NCBI GenBank assembly: GCA_902555065.1
Contig: CACDQQ010000002.1
Coordinates: forward strand, 142,602 to 206,601
Origin: an uncultured Pelagibacteraceae bacterium
Lineage (GTDB): Bacteria > Pseudomonadota > Alphaproteobacteria > Pelagibacterales > Pelagibacteraceae
Direction: 5' to 3'
DNA length: 64,000 bases
Each line of letters starts with the position of its first letter. The first letter of the stretch is position 1. The notes under the pieces are model-generated. The model ran no database searches and was not told the DNA's origin. It was given only the letters and a program-made list of their open reading frames with translations. Both the position numbers and the translations under genes were made by a program. Positions 17,932 through 25,910 of this stretch are shown here, piece after piece.

Positions 17932-19030
17932 TAATTTCCCCTTTTACATAATTTTTTTTATAAAACGGTAAGTTACAAATATTTGCAGGAATTTTTTTTC
18001 CTCTAACTTCAAGAAATATTTTTGTATTTACAGTTGAATAACTATTATCGACATATCCCATTGCTATTGGATGTTCAACGCTTGGTCCAAATGTGCCACT
18101 TGTTACTTTCCCAATTTCTTGATTTTTATCATTGTAAATTTTGGTATTTCCTCTAGCAATTACTTTACTGTCTGGTTTTATGCCAACTCTCAATTTTTTT
18201 ACTCCGCTTTGAAATTGGTTTTTTAAAACTTCTGATCCAACAAATTCAGTCTCAATTCTGCTCTTAGGTATTGCCCATTTTAGATTAGCTTCGATAGGAC
18301 TTGTATCGTTGTCTAAATCATTTCCATACAAGCAGAGTCCAGCTTCCATTCTTAATGTATCTCTTGCTCCTAAACCAATCAATTTAGATCCATTTTCTAT
18401 CAAACTTTCTACAAAAGTTTCAGCATCACTATGTTTTATAGAAATTTCAAATCCATCCTCACCAGTATATCCTGATCTAGTTATGTATACTTTTTCATTT
18501 TTATAGACATAGTTGTTTCCGTTCATAAATTTTAGACTGTCACAACCAGGTATAACTTTATTTAAAACATTTTTTGCTTCGGGACCTTGTAATGCAATTA
18601 ATGACAATGACTCGTCAAGATTTAATTTATATTGATTATCAAGTTTAGATTTTATTACTTCGTAATCATTATACTTACATGCAGCGTTCAAGATAATTAA
18701 AAATCCCTCAGATGTTTTGGTAATTATCAGATCGTCCTGAATTCCTCCTTTGTTATTCATTAAAAATGAATACTTACTTTGATTAGTTTTCAATTTTTTC
18801 AAATCCGCAGGAAAAATCTTCTCAAGATCATTTGTAAGATCATCACGACCCGATATAAATAATTGACCCATATGAGAAACATCAAAAATACCAGAGTGTG
18901 AACGTGTGTATTTATGCTCTTGTATAATTCCATCTTTATATTGGATGGGCATTTGATATCCGGCAAACTCTACGAGCTTTGCACCATACTTGATGTGGAG
19001 ATTATTTAACGATGTTTTTTTTATACTCAT
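17924..19030 (-). CDS. gcvT: Glycine cleavage system T-protein (aminomethyltransferase)
   Basis: 368 residues. GcvT transfers the methylene unit from aminomethyl-lipoyl-GcvH to tetrahydrofolate and frees ammonia. Family blocks: '[20 protein letters not shown]' at the N-terminus, '[10 protein letters not shown]', '[14 protein letters not shown]' and '[21 protein letters not shown]'. The start ATG at 19028-19030 follows the second aptamer of the glycine riboswitch by a single nucleotide. It is the first gene of a unit of seven genes running to 10949. A second folate-binding GcvT-fold protein (YgfZ type) is encoded at 52202-53092. Confidence 0.97.
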   Translation of the reverse strand: MSIKKTSLNNLHIKYGAKLVEFAGYQMPIQYKDGIIQEHKYTRSHSGIFDVSHMGQLFISGRDDLTNDLEKIFPADLKKLKTNQSKYSFLMNNKGGIQDDLIITKTSEGFLIILNAACKYNDYEVIKSKLDNQYKLNLDESLSLIALQGPEAKNVLNKVIPGCDSLKFMNGNNYVYKNEKVYITRSGYTGEDGFEISIKHSDAETFVESLIENGSKLIGLGARDTLRMEAGLCLYGNDLDNDTSPIEANLKWAIPKSRIETEFVGSEVLKNQFQSGVKKLRVGIKPDSKVIARGNTKIYNDKNQEIGKVTSGTFGPSVEHPIAMGYVDNSYSTVNTKIFLEVRGKKIPANICNLPFYKKNYVKGEINV

Positions 19031-19031
19031 A

Positions 19032-19184
19032 TTAACTCTTTAAGCCCCCTCTGTCTTTTTGCCTGAGAGATTTGCTCCTTCGGCGAGAATAATTCTCTTT
19101 CCAGAGTTAATATGTACGGTCCATTTGCCTGAGAGTTTCCGGGGTGGTTGCTCCTTCGGCGCTACAAAAGTAGTCTCTCCCGTA
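19032..19184 (-). promoter_or_regulatory. Tandem glycine riboswitch
   Basis: Read on the minus strand, two aptamers of the gcvT class follow each other. Aptamer 1 is closed by TACGG (19184-19180) pairing with CCGTA (19119-19115) and carries GCGCCGAAGGAGCAA and AACTCTCAGGCAAA; aptamer 2 has CTCGCCGAAGGAGCAAA and TCTCTCAGGCAAAAAGAC. A linker of about four bases joins them. The P1 helix of aptamer 2 is formed by TTAACTCT (19110-19103) with AGAGTTAA (19039-19032), ending one base before the gcvT ATG. Glycine riboswitches are known in SAR11 ahead of gcvT and malate synthase genes. A possible extended -10 (TGTTATAAG, 19199-19191) lies just upstream. Confidence 0.96.
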
Positions 19185-19221
19185 TAAATTCTTATAACAT
19201 AACTATTATAAATTTATAGCT

Positions 19222-20094
19222 CTAATTTGTTGCACTTTTTTTTTTCATAAGTGAAAGAAATTGTATTAAAACTGCAAATATCAATATTAAACCACCAATT
19301 AAAACGCTGGTTGGAGGATTTTCATTTATAAACATCCACGCCCAAAAAGGTCCTAAAACTGCCTCTGATAACATTATGATTCCAACTAAGGCTGAAGGTG
19401 TAGATCTTGCACCAATTGTAATAAAAATAAAACCAAAACCAAGTTGGAAAAAACCAGCTAAAAATCCCAAAAAAATATCATTTAAAGATATAAAGATCGT
19501 TTTAGACATAAAATATCCAATGATCAAAGCAATAACGCCTGCAATAAATTGTAATGGAACCATATCTACACTTGGAAATTTTCTAACTATTAAAATTAAT
19601 GTTGCGAATGATATTGGCATAATAAAAGCAGCAATATTTCCACTCATTTGTCCAACTGTTAATGAGCTTCCAACCATCAAAATTATTCCTGAAATTGCTA
19701 AAACTATAGAAGTTAATGTTATTAAGTTTATTTTTTCTTTTAAAAAAATATATCCAAAGATTGCTAAAAATAATGTTTGGGTTTGAATTATAAAATTAGT
19801 ATTTGCTACAGTAGTATTATACATTGCAAAAACATAACCACTAAAGCCACACGCAAGTATAATTCCTCCAATAAGACCAGGGATTCCAGATTTATAAAAT
19901 GCTGAAATAAAATTTTGCTTATAACTAATAATTAGAAAGATCAGAACTACAATTATAAAAAAAACTGATCTCCAAAATAGAATCTGCCATAGAGTGGAAC
20001 CTTCAAAAGATTTGACTATCAACCCTCCAAAACTTAAGCTGAAAGCACCAAAAAAAATCAAAAGTGGCCCTGGTAATTTTGTAATTAAATTCAT
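19222..20094 (-). CDS. EamA/DMT-family membrane transporter, 5-oxoproline locus
   Basis: 290 residues with roughly ten membrane helices and two EamA repeats ('GAFSLSFGGLIVKSFEG' at the start, 'FLAIFGYIFLKEKINLITLTSIVLAISGIILM' at the end of repeat one, 'IMLSEAVLGPFWAWMFINENP' in repeat two). Its start overlaps the pxpC stop by 4 nt, so it belongs to the pxpB-pxpC-transporter operon. EamA proteins usually export metabolites; coupling to 5-oxoprolinase suggests a substrate such as 5-oxoproline or glutamate, which is inference only. Confidence 0.85.
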   Translation of the reverse strand: MNLITKLPGPLLIFFGAFSLSFGGLIVKSFEGSTLWQILFWRSVFFIIVVLIFLIISYKQNFISAFYKSGIPGLIGGIILACGFSGYVFAMYNTTVANTNFIIQTQTLFLAIFGYIFLKEKINLITLTSIVLAISGIILMVGSSLTVGQMSGNIAAFIMPISFATLILIVRKFPSVDMVPLQFIAGVIALIIGYFMSKTIFISLNDIFLGFLAGFFQLGFGFIFITIGARSTPSALVGIIMLSEAVLGPFWAWMFINENPPTSVLIGGLILIFAVLIQFLSLMKKKSATN

Positions 20095-21047
20095 TTAATT
20101 TGAGAAATAAGATTATTGGTCTCCATCTGATAAAGTTTATATAATGTTTCAGCATCCTCTAAACTTACATCTTTAAATTTAATATTAGATCCTGGTGTTA
20201 ATTGTACCAGTCGATCATAGTCAGCAGATATGACAGTTGCAATCTTCGGATATCCACCGATAGTTCCATGATCTGATAACATAATTATTGGATCTCCAGC
20301 AGAAGTTATTTGAATTACACCTTTTACCAAACCTTCAGATTTTATATTAGGATCAACGATATTTTCAATTTTTGGACCTTCTAATCTCATACCCATCCTA
20401 TCTGAAAGTTTTGTAATTTTAAAACTTTCTTTAAAGAATTTATTTTGTGAAGACTCGGAAAAATAATCATAGTTTGTACCTTTAATGACCCTTATATTTT
20501 CAATAGTGCTACCTAAGTAATCAAGTTTTCTTTTGTTAAAAGAATTATTAATATCAATTATTTCAATTTCTAAATCTTTAGAAAATTTATTCCCGTTATT
20601 TGGGCCAATTTGTGCTTGTGTATTTATTGAACAGCTTCCCCAATAATAATCAACACCAAAAGTTCCATTAATCGAAAAATATCCATAAACAGACTTGTTG
20701 GTTGAGCGGATATCGACTTCATCACCATTTTTTAACAAATAACATTGGTATGAATTACCATCAATAACACCCTCTTTTGTTATAATTTTAAATGATACAT
20801 TTCCAGAAATACAAAAAAAAATATCTTTTCCAAAATACTTCAAATGCGGGCCTTGATAAGCAAATTCTATTACAGGTGAATTGTAATCGTTTTGTAGAAG
20901 TGAGTTTAACAATTGAAAATTTCTTTTATCCATCGCTCCACTAAAAGGAATACCAATATGGTATAAATTATTTCTTCCTAAGTCTTGATAAGTGGTGTTG
21001 ATACCAGCTCTTAAAATTTTAAAGTAGTTTCTATCTTTTGATTTCAT
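20091..21047 (-). CDS. pxpC: 5-oxoprolinase subunit C (biotin-dependent carboxyltransferase-like)
   Basis: 318 residues of the KipA/allophanate-hydrolase-subunit-2 family: 'FKILRAGINTTYQDLGRNNLYHIGIPFSGAMD' at the start, 'NSPVIEFAYQGPHLKY', and 'SEGLVKGVIQITSAGDPIIMLSDHGTIGGYPKIATVIS' near the end (each a known family block). With PxpA and PxpB it forms the prokaryotic ATP-dependent 5-oxoprolinase that opens pyroglutamate to glutamate. It overlaps pxpB by 17 nt and the EamA transporter by 4 nt. Pyroglutamate arises by spontaneous cyclisation of glutamine and glutamate and damages metabolism if not recycled. Confidence 0.9.
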   Translation of the reverse strand: MKSKDRNYFKILRAGINTTYQDLGRNNLYHIGIPFSGAMDKRNFQLLNSLLQNDYNSPVIEFAYQGPHLKYFGKDIFFCISGNVSFKIITKEGVIDGNSYQCYLLKNGDEVDIRSTNKSVYGYFSINGTFGVDYYWGSCSINTQAQIGPNNGNKFSKDLEIEIIDINNSFNKRKLDYLGSTIENIRVIKGTNYDYFSESSQNKFFKESFKITKLSDRMGMRLEGPKIENIVDPNIKSEGLVKGVIQITSAGDPIIMLSDHGTIGGYPKIATVISADYDRLVQLTPGSNIKFKDVSLEDAETLYKLYQMETNNLISQIK

Positions 21048-21705
21048 TATATTGATCTAAAGTTATTCTATAAAATTTTATTGTATCACCTGGATTAACA
21101 AGATTAGGGTTTGATTGATTAGATGTGTCGAAAATATTTTGTGGTGTATTTCCCAAAATATTCCATCCCCCAGGTGTTTCAAAAGTGTATATGTTGCAAA
21201 ATTGTTCTGTTATTCCAACCGAACCTTTTGGAACTTTAACTCTTGGTGTTTCTAATCTTTTTAATCTCATTTCCTGGTTAAGATCACCAAGAAAAGGCAT
21301 GCCAGCCACAAATCCTGTCATATAACAAAAGTAATTTTTGCTAAAAAATTTTTCTAGGATTATTTCTGATTTTAATTTTAGTTTATTTTCAACTCTTTTA
21401 ATATCTAATGCAAAATTATTTTCACAACACACAGGAATTTCGATTAAGTTTTTTTCTAATTTATTGTTTTCTTTTATCTCTATATTTTCAATTTTTTTTT
21501 TTAAAGATAAAAAGGTATGTATATTTAAATCATATGAAATTATTAATTTATTATAAGATGGAGTTAAGTTTGTAATACCTTTTAAATTTAATTTTTTTAT
21601 ATGGTAAAAATATTTGATAACATTTGAATTAATTTCTTGATTTACATCACTTCCAAAGTCACAATACAATGCTGCGTCACCAAGATTTAATATATTTTTT
21701 ATCAT
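21031..21705 (-). CDS. pxpB: 5-oxoprolinase subunit B (KipI/allophanate hydrolase subunit 1 family)
   Basis: 224 residues. The 'NLGDAALYCDFGSDVNQEINSNV' start, the central 'EIPVCCENNFALDIKRVENK' and the 'CYMTGFVAGMPFLGDLNQEMRLKRLETPRVKVPKGSVGI' region are typical of the family, as is the closing 'TPGGWNILGNTP' motif. It works as one half of the PxpBC complex. The gene is divergent from pxpA with just 27 nt between start codons, so the promoters of both must overlap coding sequence. The lysine/asparagine-rich middle differs in flavour from the well-conserved C-terminal part. Confidence 0.88.
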   Translation of the reverse strand: MIKNILNLGDAALYCDFGSDVNQEINSNVIKYFYHIKKLNLKGITNLTPSYNKLIISYDLNIHTFLSLKKKIENIEIKENNKLEKNLIEIPVCCENNFALDIKRVENKLKLKSEIILEKFFSKNYFCYMTGFVAGMPFLGDLNQEMRLKRLETPRVKVPKGSVGITEQFCNIYTFETPGGWNILGNTPQNIFDTSNQSNPNLVNPGDTIKFYRITLDQYNEIKR

Positions 21706-21732
21706 ACCATGTTATACTTATGATTTATTAGT

Positions 21733-22506
21733 ATGGAAATTAATATCAATTGTGATTTAGGTGAAAAATCAGAGCATCATTCAGATGAAAATGATCCAAA
21801 ATTACTAGAAATAGTCAATTCAGCTAATGTTGCTTGTGGCTATCATGCTGGTGACGAAGATAGCATGAACCAAGTTGTAAAAATTTGTAAAAAAAACGGT
21901 GTTAGCATAGGTGCGCATCCATCATTTAATGATCCAGAAAACTTTGGGCGTAAAAGAGTAAATTTATCATCAGATGAAATAAATAAATTATTAATTGAGC
22001 AGTATGAAATTTTACAAAATATAGCTGAAAAACATGGTGAGATCGTTACACATATTAAACCACATGGTGCATTAAATAATATGGCTTGCGAAGATATTGA
22101 GCTTGCAACAATTATTGCAAAATCAATCTGCAATTTTAATAAAGATTTAATTTATTTAGTGCCTACAGGTTCAAAGATGGAAGAAGCAGCAAAGAAATTT
22201 GATATGAGGATAGCATGTGAGATTTTTGCAGACAGAAATTATGAAGATAATGGAAACTTAGTATCTAGAAAAGAACCTCATGCACTTATTACAGATCCAG
22301 ATAAAGCAAAAAGTCACGTTTTAAGCATGGTTCAGAACCAAGCCATTAATTGTCACAGCGGAAAGCAAATACCTTGTGAAATAGACTCTGTGTGCATACA
22401 TGGAGATAATTCTAGTTCTCTAGCAACTGCTTTATCTATAAAAAATAATTTAATAGATAATGGCTTAGAACTAAAAACACTAACTAACTTAAGGAAATTT
22501 AAATAA
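21733..22506 (+). CDS. pxpA: 5-oxoprolinase subunit A (LamB/YcsF family)
   Basis: 257 residues with the LamB/YcsF hallmarks 'NINCDLGEKSEHHSDENDPKLLEIVNSANVACGYHAGD', 'GAHPSFNDPENFGRK', 'VTHIKPHGALNN' and the late 'SVCIHGDNSSSLATA'. PxpA completes the PxpABC 5-oxoprolinase, converting 5-oxo-L-proline plus ATP and water to glutamate. Separation of pxpA from pxpBC onto the opposite strand is less usual than a single pxpBCA operon. Its stop codon overlaps the start of a TPR protein gene by 1 nt (22506). Confidence 0.93.
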   Translation: MEININCDLGEKSEHHSDENDPKLLEIVNSANVACGYHAGDEDSMNQVVKICKKNGVSIGAHPSFNDPENFGRKRVNLSSDEINKLLIEQYEILQNIAEKHGEIVTHIKPHGALNNMACEDIELATIIAKSICNFNKDLIYLVPTGSKMEEAAKKFDMRIACEIFADRNYEDNGNLVSRKEPHALITDPDKAKSHVLSMVQNQAINCHSGKQIPCEIDSVCIHGDNSSSLATALSIKNNLIDNGLELKTLTNLRKFK

Positions 22507-22994
22507 TGATAAAGAAAATATTTTTTTCAATGTTCTTTTTAATTTTTTTAGCAGGAACTTCTTTTGCTGCTGGATCTAGTAGTGATTCTGGATCAACAGA
22601 AAGCCATTATGATAAGGCAGTGAAATTGATTAAAGCTGCAAAAAAATTAGAAAAAAAAGGTAAAACAGAGAAAGCAATTAAAAGATACGAAAGAGCAATT
22701 AAATTTTTAGTAAAGTCAAATAAGATGAAGCCAAATAAAGCAGACACATTAAATTACCTTGGATTTGCAACAAGAAAAACTGGTGATTTTGAAAATGGTG
22801 AAAAATATTATCTTCAAGGTTTAGCTATTGAGCCAAATCACATAGGAATTAACGAATATCTTGGTGAATTATATGTTGCAACAAATAGGATGAATTTAGC
22901 AAAAGAAAGATTGAGTGTTCTAGAGGGATGTAATTGTGAGGAATACAATCAGCTAAAGGGTGTAATAGACGGCTCTAAAAAATCAAAATACTAA
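22506..22994 (+). CDS. Exported tetratricopeptide-repeat protein
   Basis: 162 residues. A signal peptide (MIKKIFFSMFFLIFLAGTSFAAG) is followed by a Ser/Gly-rich spacer, a Lys-rich helical stretch with 'ERAIKFLVKSNKMKPNKADTLNYLGFATRKTGDFENGEKYY' type TPR helices (about 60-140) and a C-terminal 'CNCEEYNQL' motif. TPR repeats mediate protein contacts; no partner is known. The start overlaps pxpA by 1 nt and the end overlaps the convergent dctM gene by 4 nt. A periplasmic helper for oxoproline handling or the neighbouring TRAP transporter is possible but not shown. Confidence 0.75.
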   Translation: MIKKIFFSMFFLIFLAGTSFAAGSSSDSGSTESHYDKAVKLIKAAKKLEKKGKTEKAIKRYERAIKFLVKSNKMKPNKADTLNYLGFATRKTGDFENGEKYYLQGLAIEPNHIGINEYLGELYVATNRMNLAKERLSVLEGCNCEEYNQLKGVIDGSKKSKY

Positions 22995-24301
22995 TTTATA
23001 TTTTTTATCATTTGCTCAGGCATCCAAAGAGCGATTTCTGGAAATATCACAACTAAGATAACAGCAAAAATCATTAGCAAGAAGAGTGGAAACGCACTTC
23101 TTGCTATATACCCCATATCCTTATTAGCCATACCTTGAAGGACAAAAAGATTAAAGCCAACCGGTGGTGTTATCTGAGCCATTTCGACAACAATAACTAG
23201 AAAGACACCAAACCAAATCATATCAAAACCTGCTTGTCTAATCATTGGCTCAATTATAGCCATTGTTAAAACTACAGCAGAGATACCATCAAGAAACATT
23301 CCGAGAATTATATAAAAAATCATTAAAACAAAAATTAAAACATATGGAGAAAGTTCCATTCCTTCAATCCATAAAGCTAGATTTCTTGGCAATCCCGTAA
23401 ATCCCATTGCCAAAGATAAAAAAGTGGCTCCCGCTAATATAAAAGCTATCATACAAGAAGTTTTAGTAGCACCCAAGAGAGACTCTTTAAATGTTTTTAA
23501 AGACAAACTCTTTTGAAAGTATGATAAAATTAATGCACCTACTACACCCAAAGAAGCTGCTTCAGTTGCGGTTGCTATACCAGTATAAATTGAGCCAATA
23601 ACTGAAACTATTAATAATATTACAGGTATCAGTTTTCCTGATTTCCTTACCTTTTCCATAAGTGTGAAGTCTTGTTTAAAAGTAGGCATGGATTTTTTAT
23701 TTATTGACGACCAAATCATTACATATGTCATAAAGATCAACGCAATCATTATTCCTGGTAAAATTCCTGCAATAAATAGTTTTGCTATCGACTCTTGGAC
23801 AGTTACACCATAAATAATTAAAATAATTGAAGGTGGAATTAGAAGACCCAGCGTTCCAGAACCAGCTAAACTTCCAAGTAGAATACTTTCCGGATATTTT
23901 CTTTTTCTTAATTCTGGAATAGACATTTTTCCTACTGTGGCTACAGTTGCTGCAGAAGATCCCGAAATAGCTGCAAATAAAGCGCATCCAACTACATTAA
24001 CATGCACTAAGCCACCAGGTAGTTTCTGCATCCATGGGGATAATCCTTCAAATAAATTTTCAGATAACTTCGTCCGAAATAAAATTTCACCCATCCAAAC
24101 AAATAAAGGGAGTGCAGTTAAAGTCCATGAGGATGAGGCTCCCCAAATTGTTGTTGCCATCGCATCACCAACTGGCCTTGTGGTAAACAGCATCATTCCT
24201 ATAGATGAAACACCAACCATGCTTATAGCAACCCAAATTCCTGAGCCTAAAAATATCAAGAGAACACTTATGAAAAATATAGTAAGTAAAATTTCAGTCA
24301 T
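22991..24301 (-). CDS. dctM: TRAP transporter large membrane subunit
   Basis: 436 residues with about twelve hydrophobic segments. Family blocks: 'GSGIWVAISMVGVSSIGM' near the N-terminus, 'FAAISGSSAATVATVGKMSIPELRKRKYPESILLGSLAGSGTLGLLIPPSI' (the core DctM signature) and 'VEMAQITPPVGFNLFVLQG' near the end. It is the Na+-coupled permease of a tripartite ATP-independent periplasmic transporter. It overlaps dctQ by 8 nt. The substrate cannot be read from the permease; SAR11 TRAP systems carry small organic acids, ectoine or taurine-like compounds. Confidence 0.95.
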   Translation of the reverse strand: MTEILLTIFFISVLLIFLGSGIWVAISMVGVSSIGMMLFTTRPVGDAMATTIWGASSSWTLTALPLFVWMGEILFRTKLSENLFEGLSPWMQKLPGGLVHVNVVGCALFAAISGSSAATVATVGKMSIPELRKRKYPESILLGSLAGSGTLGLLIPPSIILIIYGVTVQESIAKLFIAGILPGIMIALIFMTYVMIWSSINKKSMPTFKQDFTLMEKVRKSGKLIPVILLIVSVIGSIYTGIATATEAASLGVVGALILSYFQKSLSLKTFKESLLGATKTSCMIAFILAGATFLSLAMGFTGLPRNLALWIEGMELSPYVLIFVLMIFYIILGMFLDGISAVVLTMAIIEPMIRQAGFDMIWFGVFLVIVVEMAQITPPVGFNLFVLQGMANKDMGYIARSAFPLFLLMIFAVILVVIFPEIALWMPEQMIKNIN

Positions 24302-24785
24302 TTTTTTTTGTTTGTATTTTCAAAACTAATTGATGAGATACACATATAAAAAATATTAGTGCTCCTAAAGCAACACTAGTTTGTGGTATCCAAATTAAAA
24401 TTTCGTCAGCTCCTTCACTTCTCTCTTGAAATTCATAAGATATTTTTAGCATTTTTAAAAAATAGAATGCTAAATAACCAGAAAATATAGTTGCAACTAT
24501 CAAACTCCATAATTCCAAAAATCTCTTTTTAATCCCAGTAGCTTTTTCTAAAAATAAAGTAATTCTAATGTGACCACCTTCTACGAAAGTATAAGATAAA
24601 GCAAAAAAAGATGAGGCAGCCATACAATATCCAGAATATTCAGCTAGGCCTCTTATATAAAAACCAAATATTCTTGATGAAATTCCAATTAAAATAAAAA
24701 CTGCAACCAAAATAAGAAAGAATGCAGCGATATAGCCTGAATAACTATAAAGATTATTTAAAAATTTATTGACTTTAGTAAACAT
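24294..24785 (-). CDS. dctQ: TRAP transporter small membrane subunit
   Basis: 163 residues with four hydrophobic helices, the DctQ arrangement. The 'GLAEYSGYCMAASSFFALSYTFVEGGHIRITLFLEKA' block is the typical conserved middle, with the GGHIRV-like segment (here GGHIRI). It pairs with DctM to form the permease. It lies 41 nt after the dctP stop, and this gap holds a strong hairpin that could reduce permease expression relative to the binding protein. Confidence 0.92.
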   Translation of the reverse strand: MFTKVNKFLNNLYSYSGYIAAFFLILVAVFILIGISSRIFGFYIRGLAEYSGYCMAASSFFALSYTFVEGGHIRITLFLEKATGIKKRFLELWSLIVATIFSGYLAFYFLKMLKISYEFQERSEGADEILIWIPQTSVALGALIFFICVSHQLVLKIQTKKND

Positions 24786-24787
24786 AT

Positions 24788-24814
24788 AAAAAGGCCGTTT
24801 AATACGGCCTTTTT
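24788..24814 (-). terminator. Hairpin between dctP and dctQ
   Basis: AAAAAGGCCGT (24788-24798) and ACGGCCTTTTT (24804-24814) flank a 5-base loop. The helix is perfect, and T-runs follow it on either strand, so it looks like an intrinsic terminator. Placed inside the dctP-dctQM unit it probably acts as a partial terminator or 3' stabiliser that keeps the binding-protein transcript abundant. Confidence 0.82.
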
Positions 24815-24826
24815 AATTATAATGAT

Positions 24827-25798
24827 TTAATTATAGGCAGCAAGAACACTAGCACCTCTATCGCCAGCTTTTTTCTTCCATTCTTCTGCCATTGTAGCAC
24901 GAACTTTTTTGAAATGACTTTCAAGGGCTGCATTTACTTTGCCTACTTTCATTCCAGCATCAGCTAAAGCTTTTTTATCAGCAACATTTCCTTTTTTTGA
25001 AAGTGCCCAACCTTTTTTCTCAGCAACTGCCGCCTCTTCCATTATCATTTTTTGTGTAGCTTTATCTAACTTATTCCAAGAACCTCTGTGAGCTACAATC
25101 ATATTTTTTGGAAACCAAGCCGCAATATCATAAAAATACTTTACTCCATTTTCCCAAATTTTACTGTTCTTACCAGTAGTAGGTGAAGTAATCATACTTT
25201 CAACCGCGCCGGTTGAGAATGCTTGACTTATTTCAGCTGCTTCAATTTTTGTAGGAGCCATACCTGTCAACTCAGCCATTCTAATAGTTGCAGAATTATA
25301 TGCTCTAAATTTTAAACCTTTTAAATCAGCAACACTGTTAATCTCTTTTTTACTATAAAGACCTTGCGCAGGCCATGGAACAGCATATAAAAATACAAGA
25401 CCTTTTTGATCTAAACCTTTAATTATTGCAGGCTTAGATGCTTGATACAATTTCATAGCATCATCATAAGATGTCGCAAGAAATGGTTGTGAGTCAATCT
25501 CTAGTAACGGATCCTCTTTACCTAGAGCCGACATAAATCTCTCACCAATTTGAGCTTGTCCAGTTCTAACAGCTCTAAATATTTCTCCACCTTTAAATAG
25601 AGATCCACCTGGGTGAGTTACTATTGTTAATTTTCCCCCACTTTTTTCTGAAACATTTTTAGCAAATTCAGCTGCATTAGCAGAATGGAAGTTGCTTGCA
25701 CCATATGCTAGTGCCATATCCCATTTTTCTGCAGCAAAAGCATTAGCAGTTAAAAGAACAGAAAATAAAATAGAGAGCAAAATTTTGAAAAGTTTCAT
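24827..25798 (-). CDS. dctP: TRAP transporter periplasmic solute-binding protein
   Basis: 323 residues. A signal peptide (MKLFKILLSILFSVLLTANAFA, cut about residue 22) precedes a DctP domain: 'GGSLFKGGEIFRAVRTGQAQIGERF', 'PAQGLYSKKEINSVADLKGLKFRAYNSATIRMAELTGMAPTKI' with the R that usually grips a carboxylate, and 'AFSTGAVESMITSPTTG'. The protein catches a substrate, probably an organic acid, for the DctQM permease. A GGAGG ribosome site at 25803-25807 is unusually strong for this window, fitting high binding-protein output. The substrate is unknown. Confidence 0.95.
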   Translation of the reverse strand: MKLFKILLSILFSVLLTANAFAAEKWDMALAYGASNFHSANAAEFAKNVSEKSGGKLTIVTHPGGSLFKGGEIFRAVRTGQAQIGERFMSALGKEDPLLEIDSQPFLATSYDDAMKLYQASKPAIIKGLDQKGLVFLYAVPWPAQGLYSKKEINSVADLKGLKFRAYNSATIRMAELTGMAPTKIEAAEISQAFSTGAVESMITSPTTGKNSKIWENGVKYFYDIAAWFPKNMIVAHRGSWNKLDKATQKMIMEEAAVAEKKGWALSKKGNVADKKALADAGMKVGKVNAALESHFKKVRATMAEEWKKKAGDRGASVLAAYN

Positions 25799-25910
25799 AA
25801 ATCCTCCATATTTTTAAAAAACATATCTCATTATGTATTAAAACTTAAATCAATAAAAATTTTTGATGTTTTATTGAAATATAATAAATAATTACTATTA
25901 TAATAGCATC

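Noticed and set aside
19376..19786. 136-codon plus-strand ORF opposite the EamA gene
   Set aside because: Antisense reading of a membrane protein, Ile/Lys/Pro-rich low-complexity product, no start signal.
23697..23987. 96-codon minus-strand ORF within dctM
   Set aside because: Alternate-frame shadow of the well-conserved TRAP permease; Cys/Asn/Tyr-rich composition is typical of a frame artefact.
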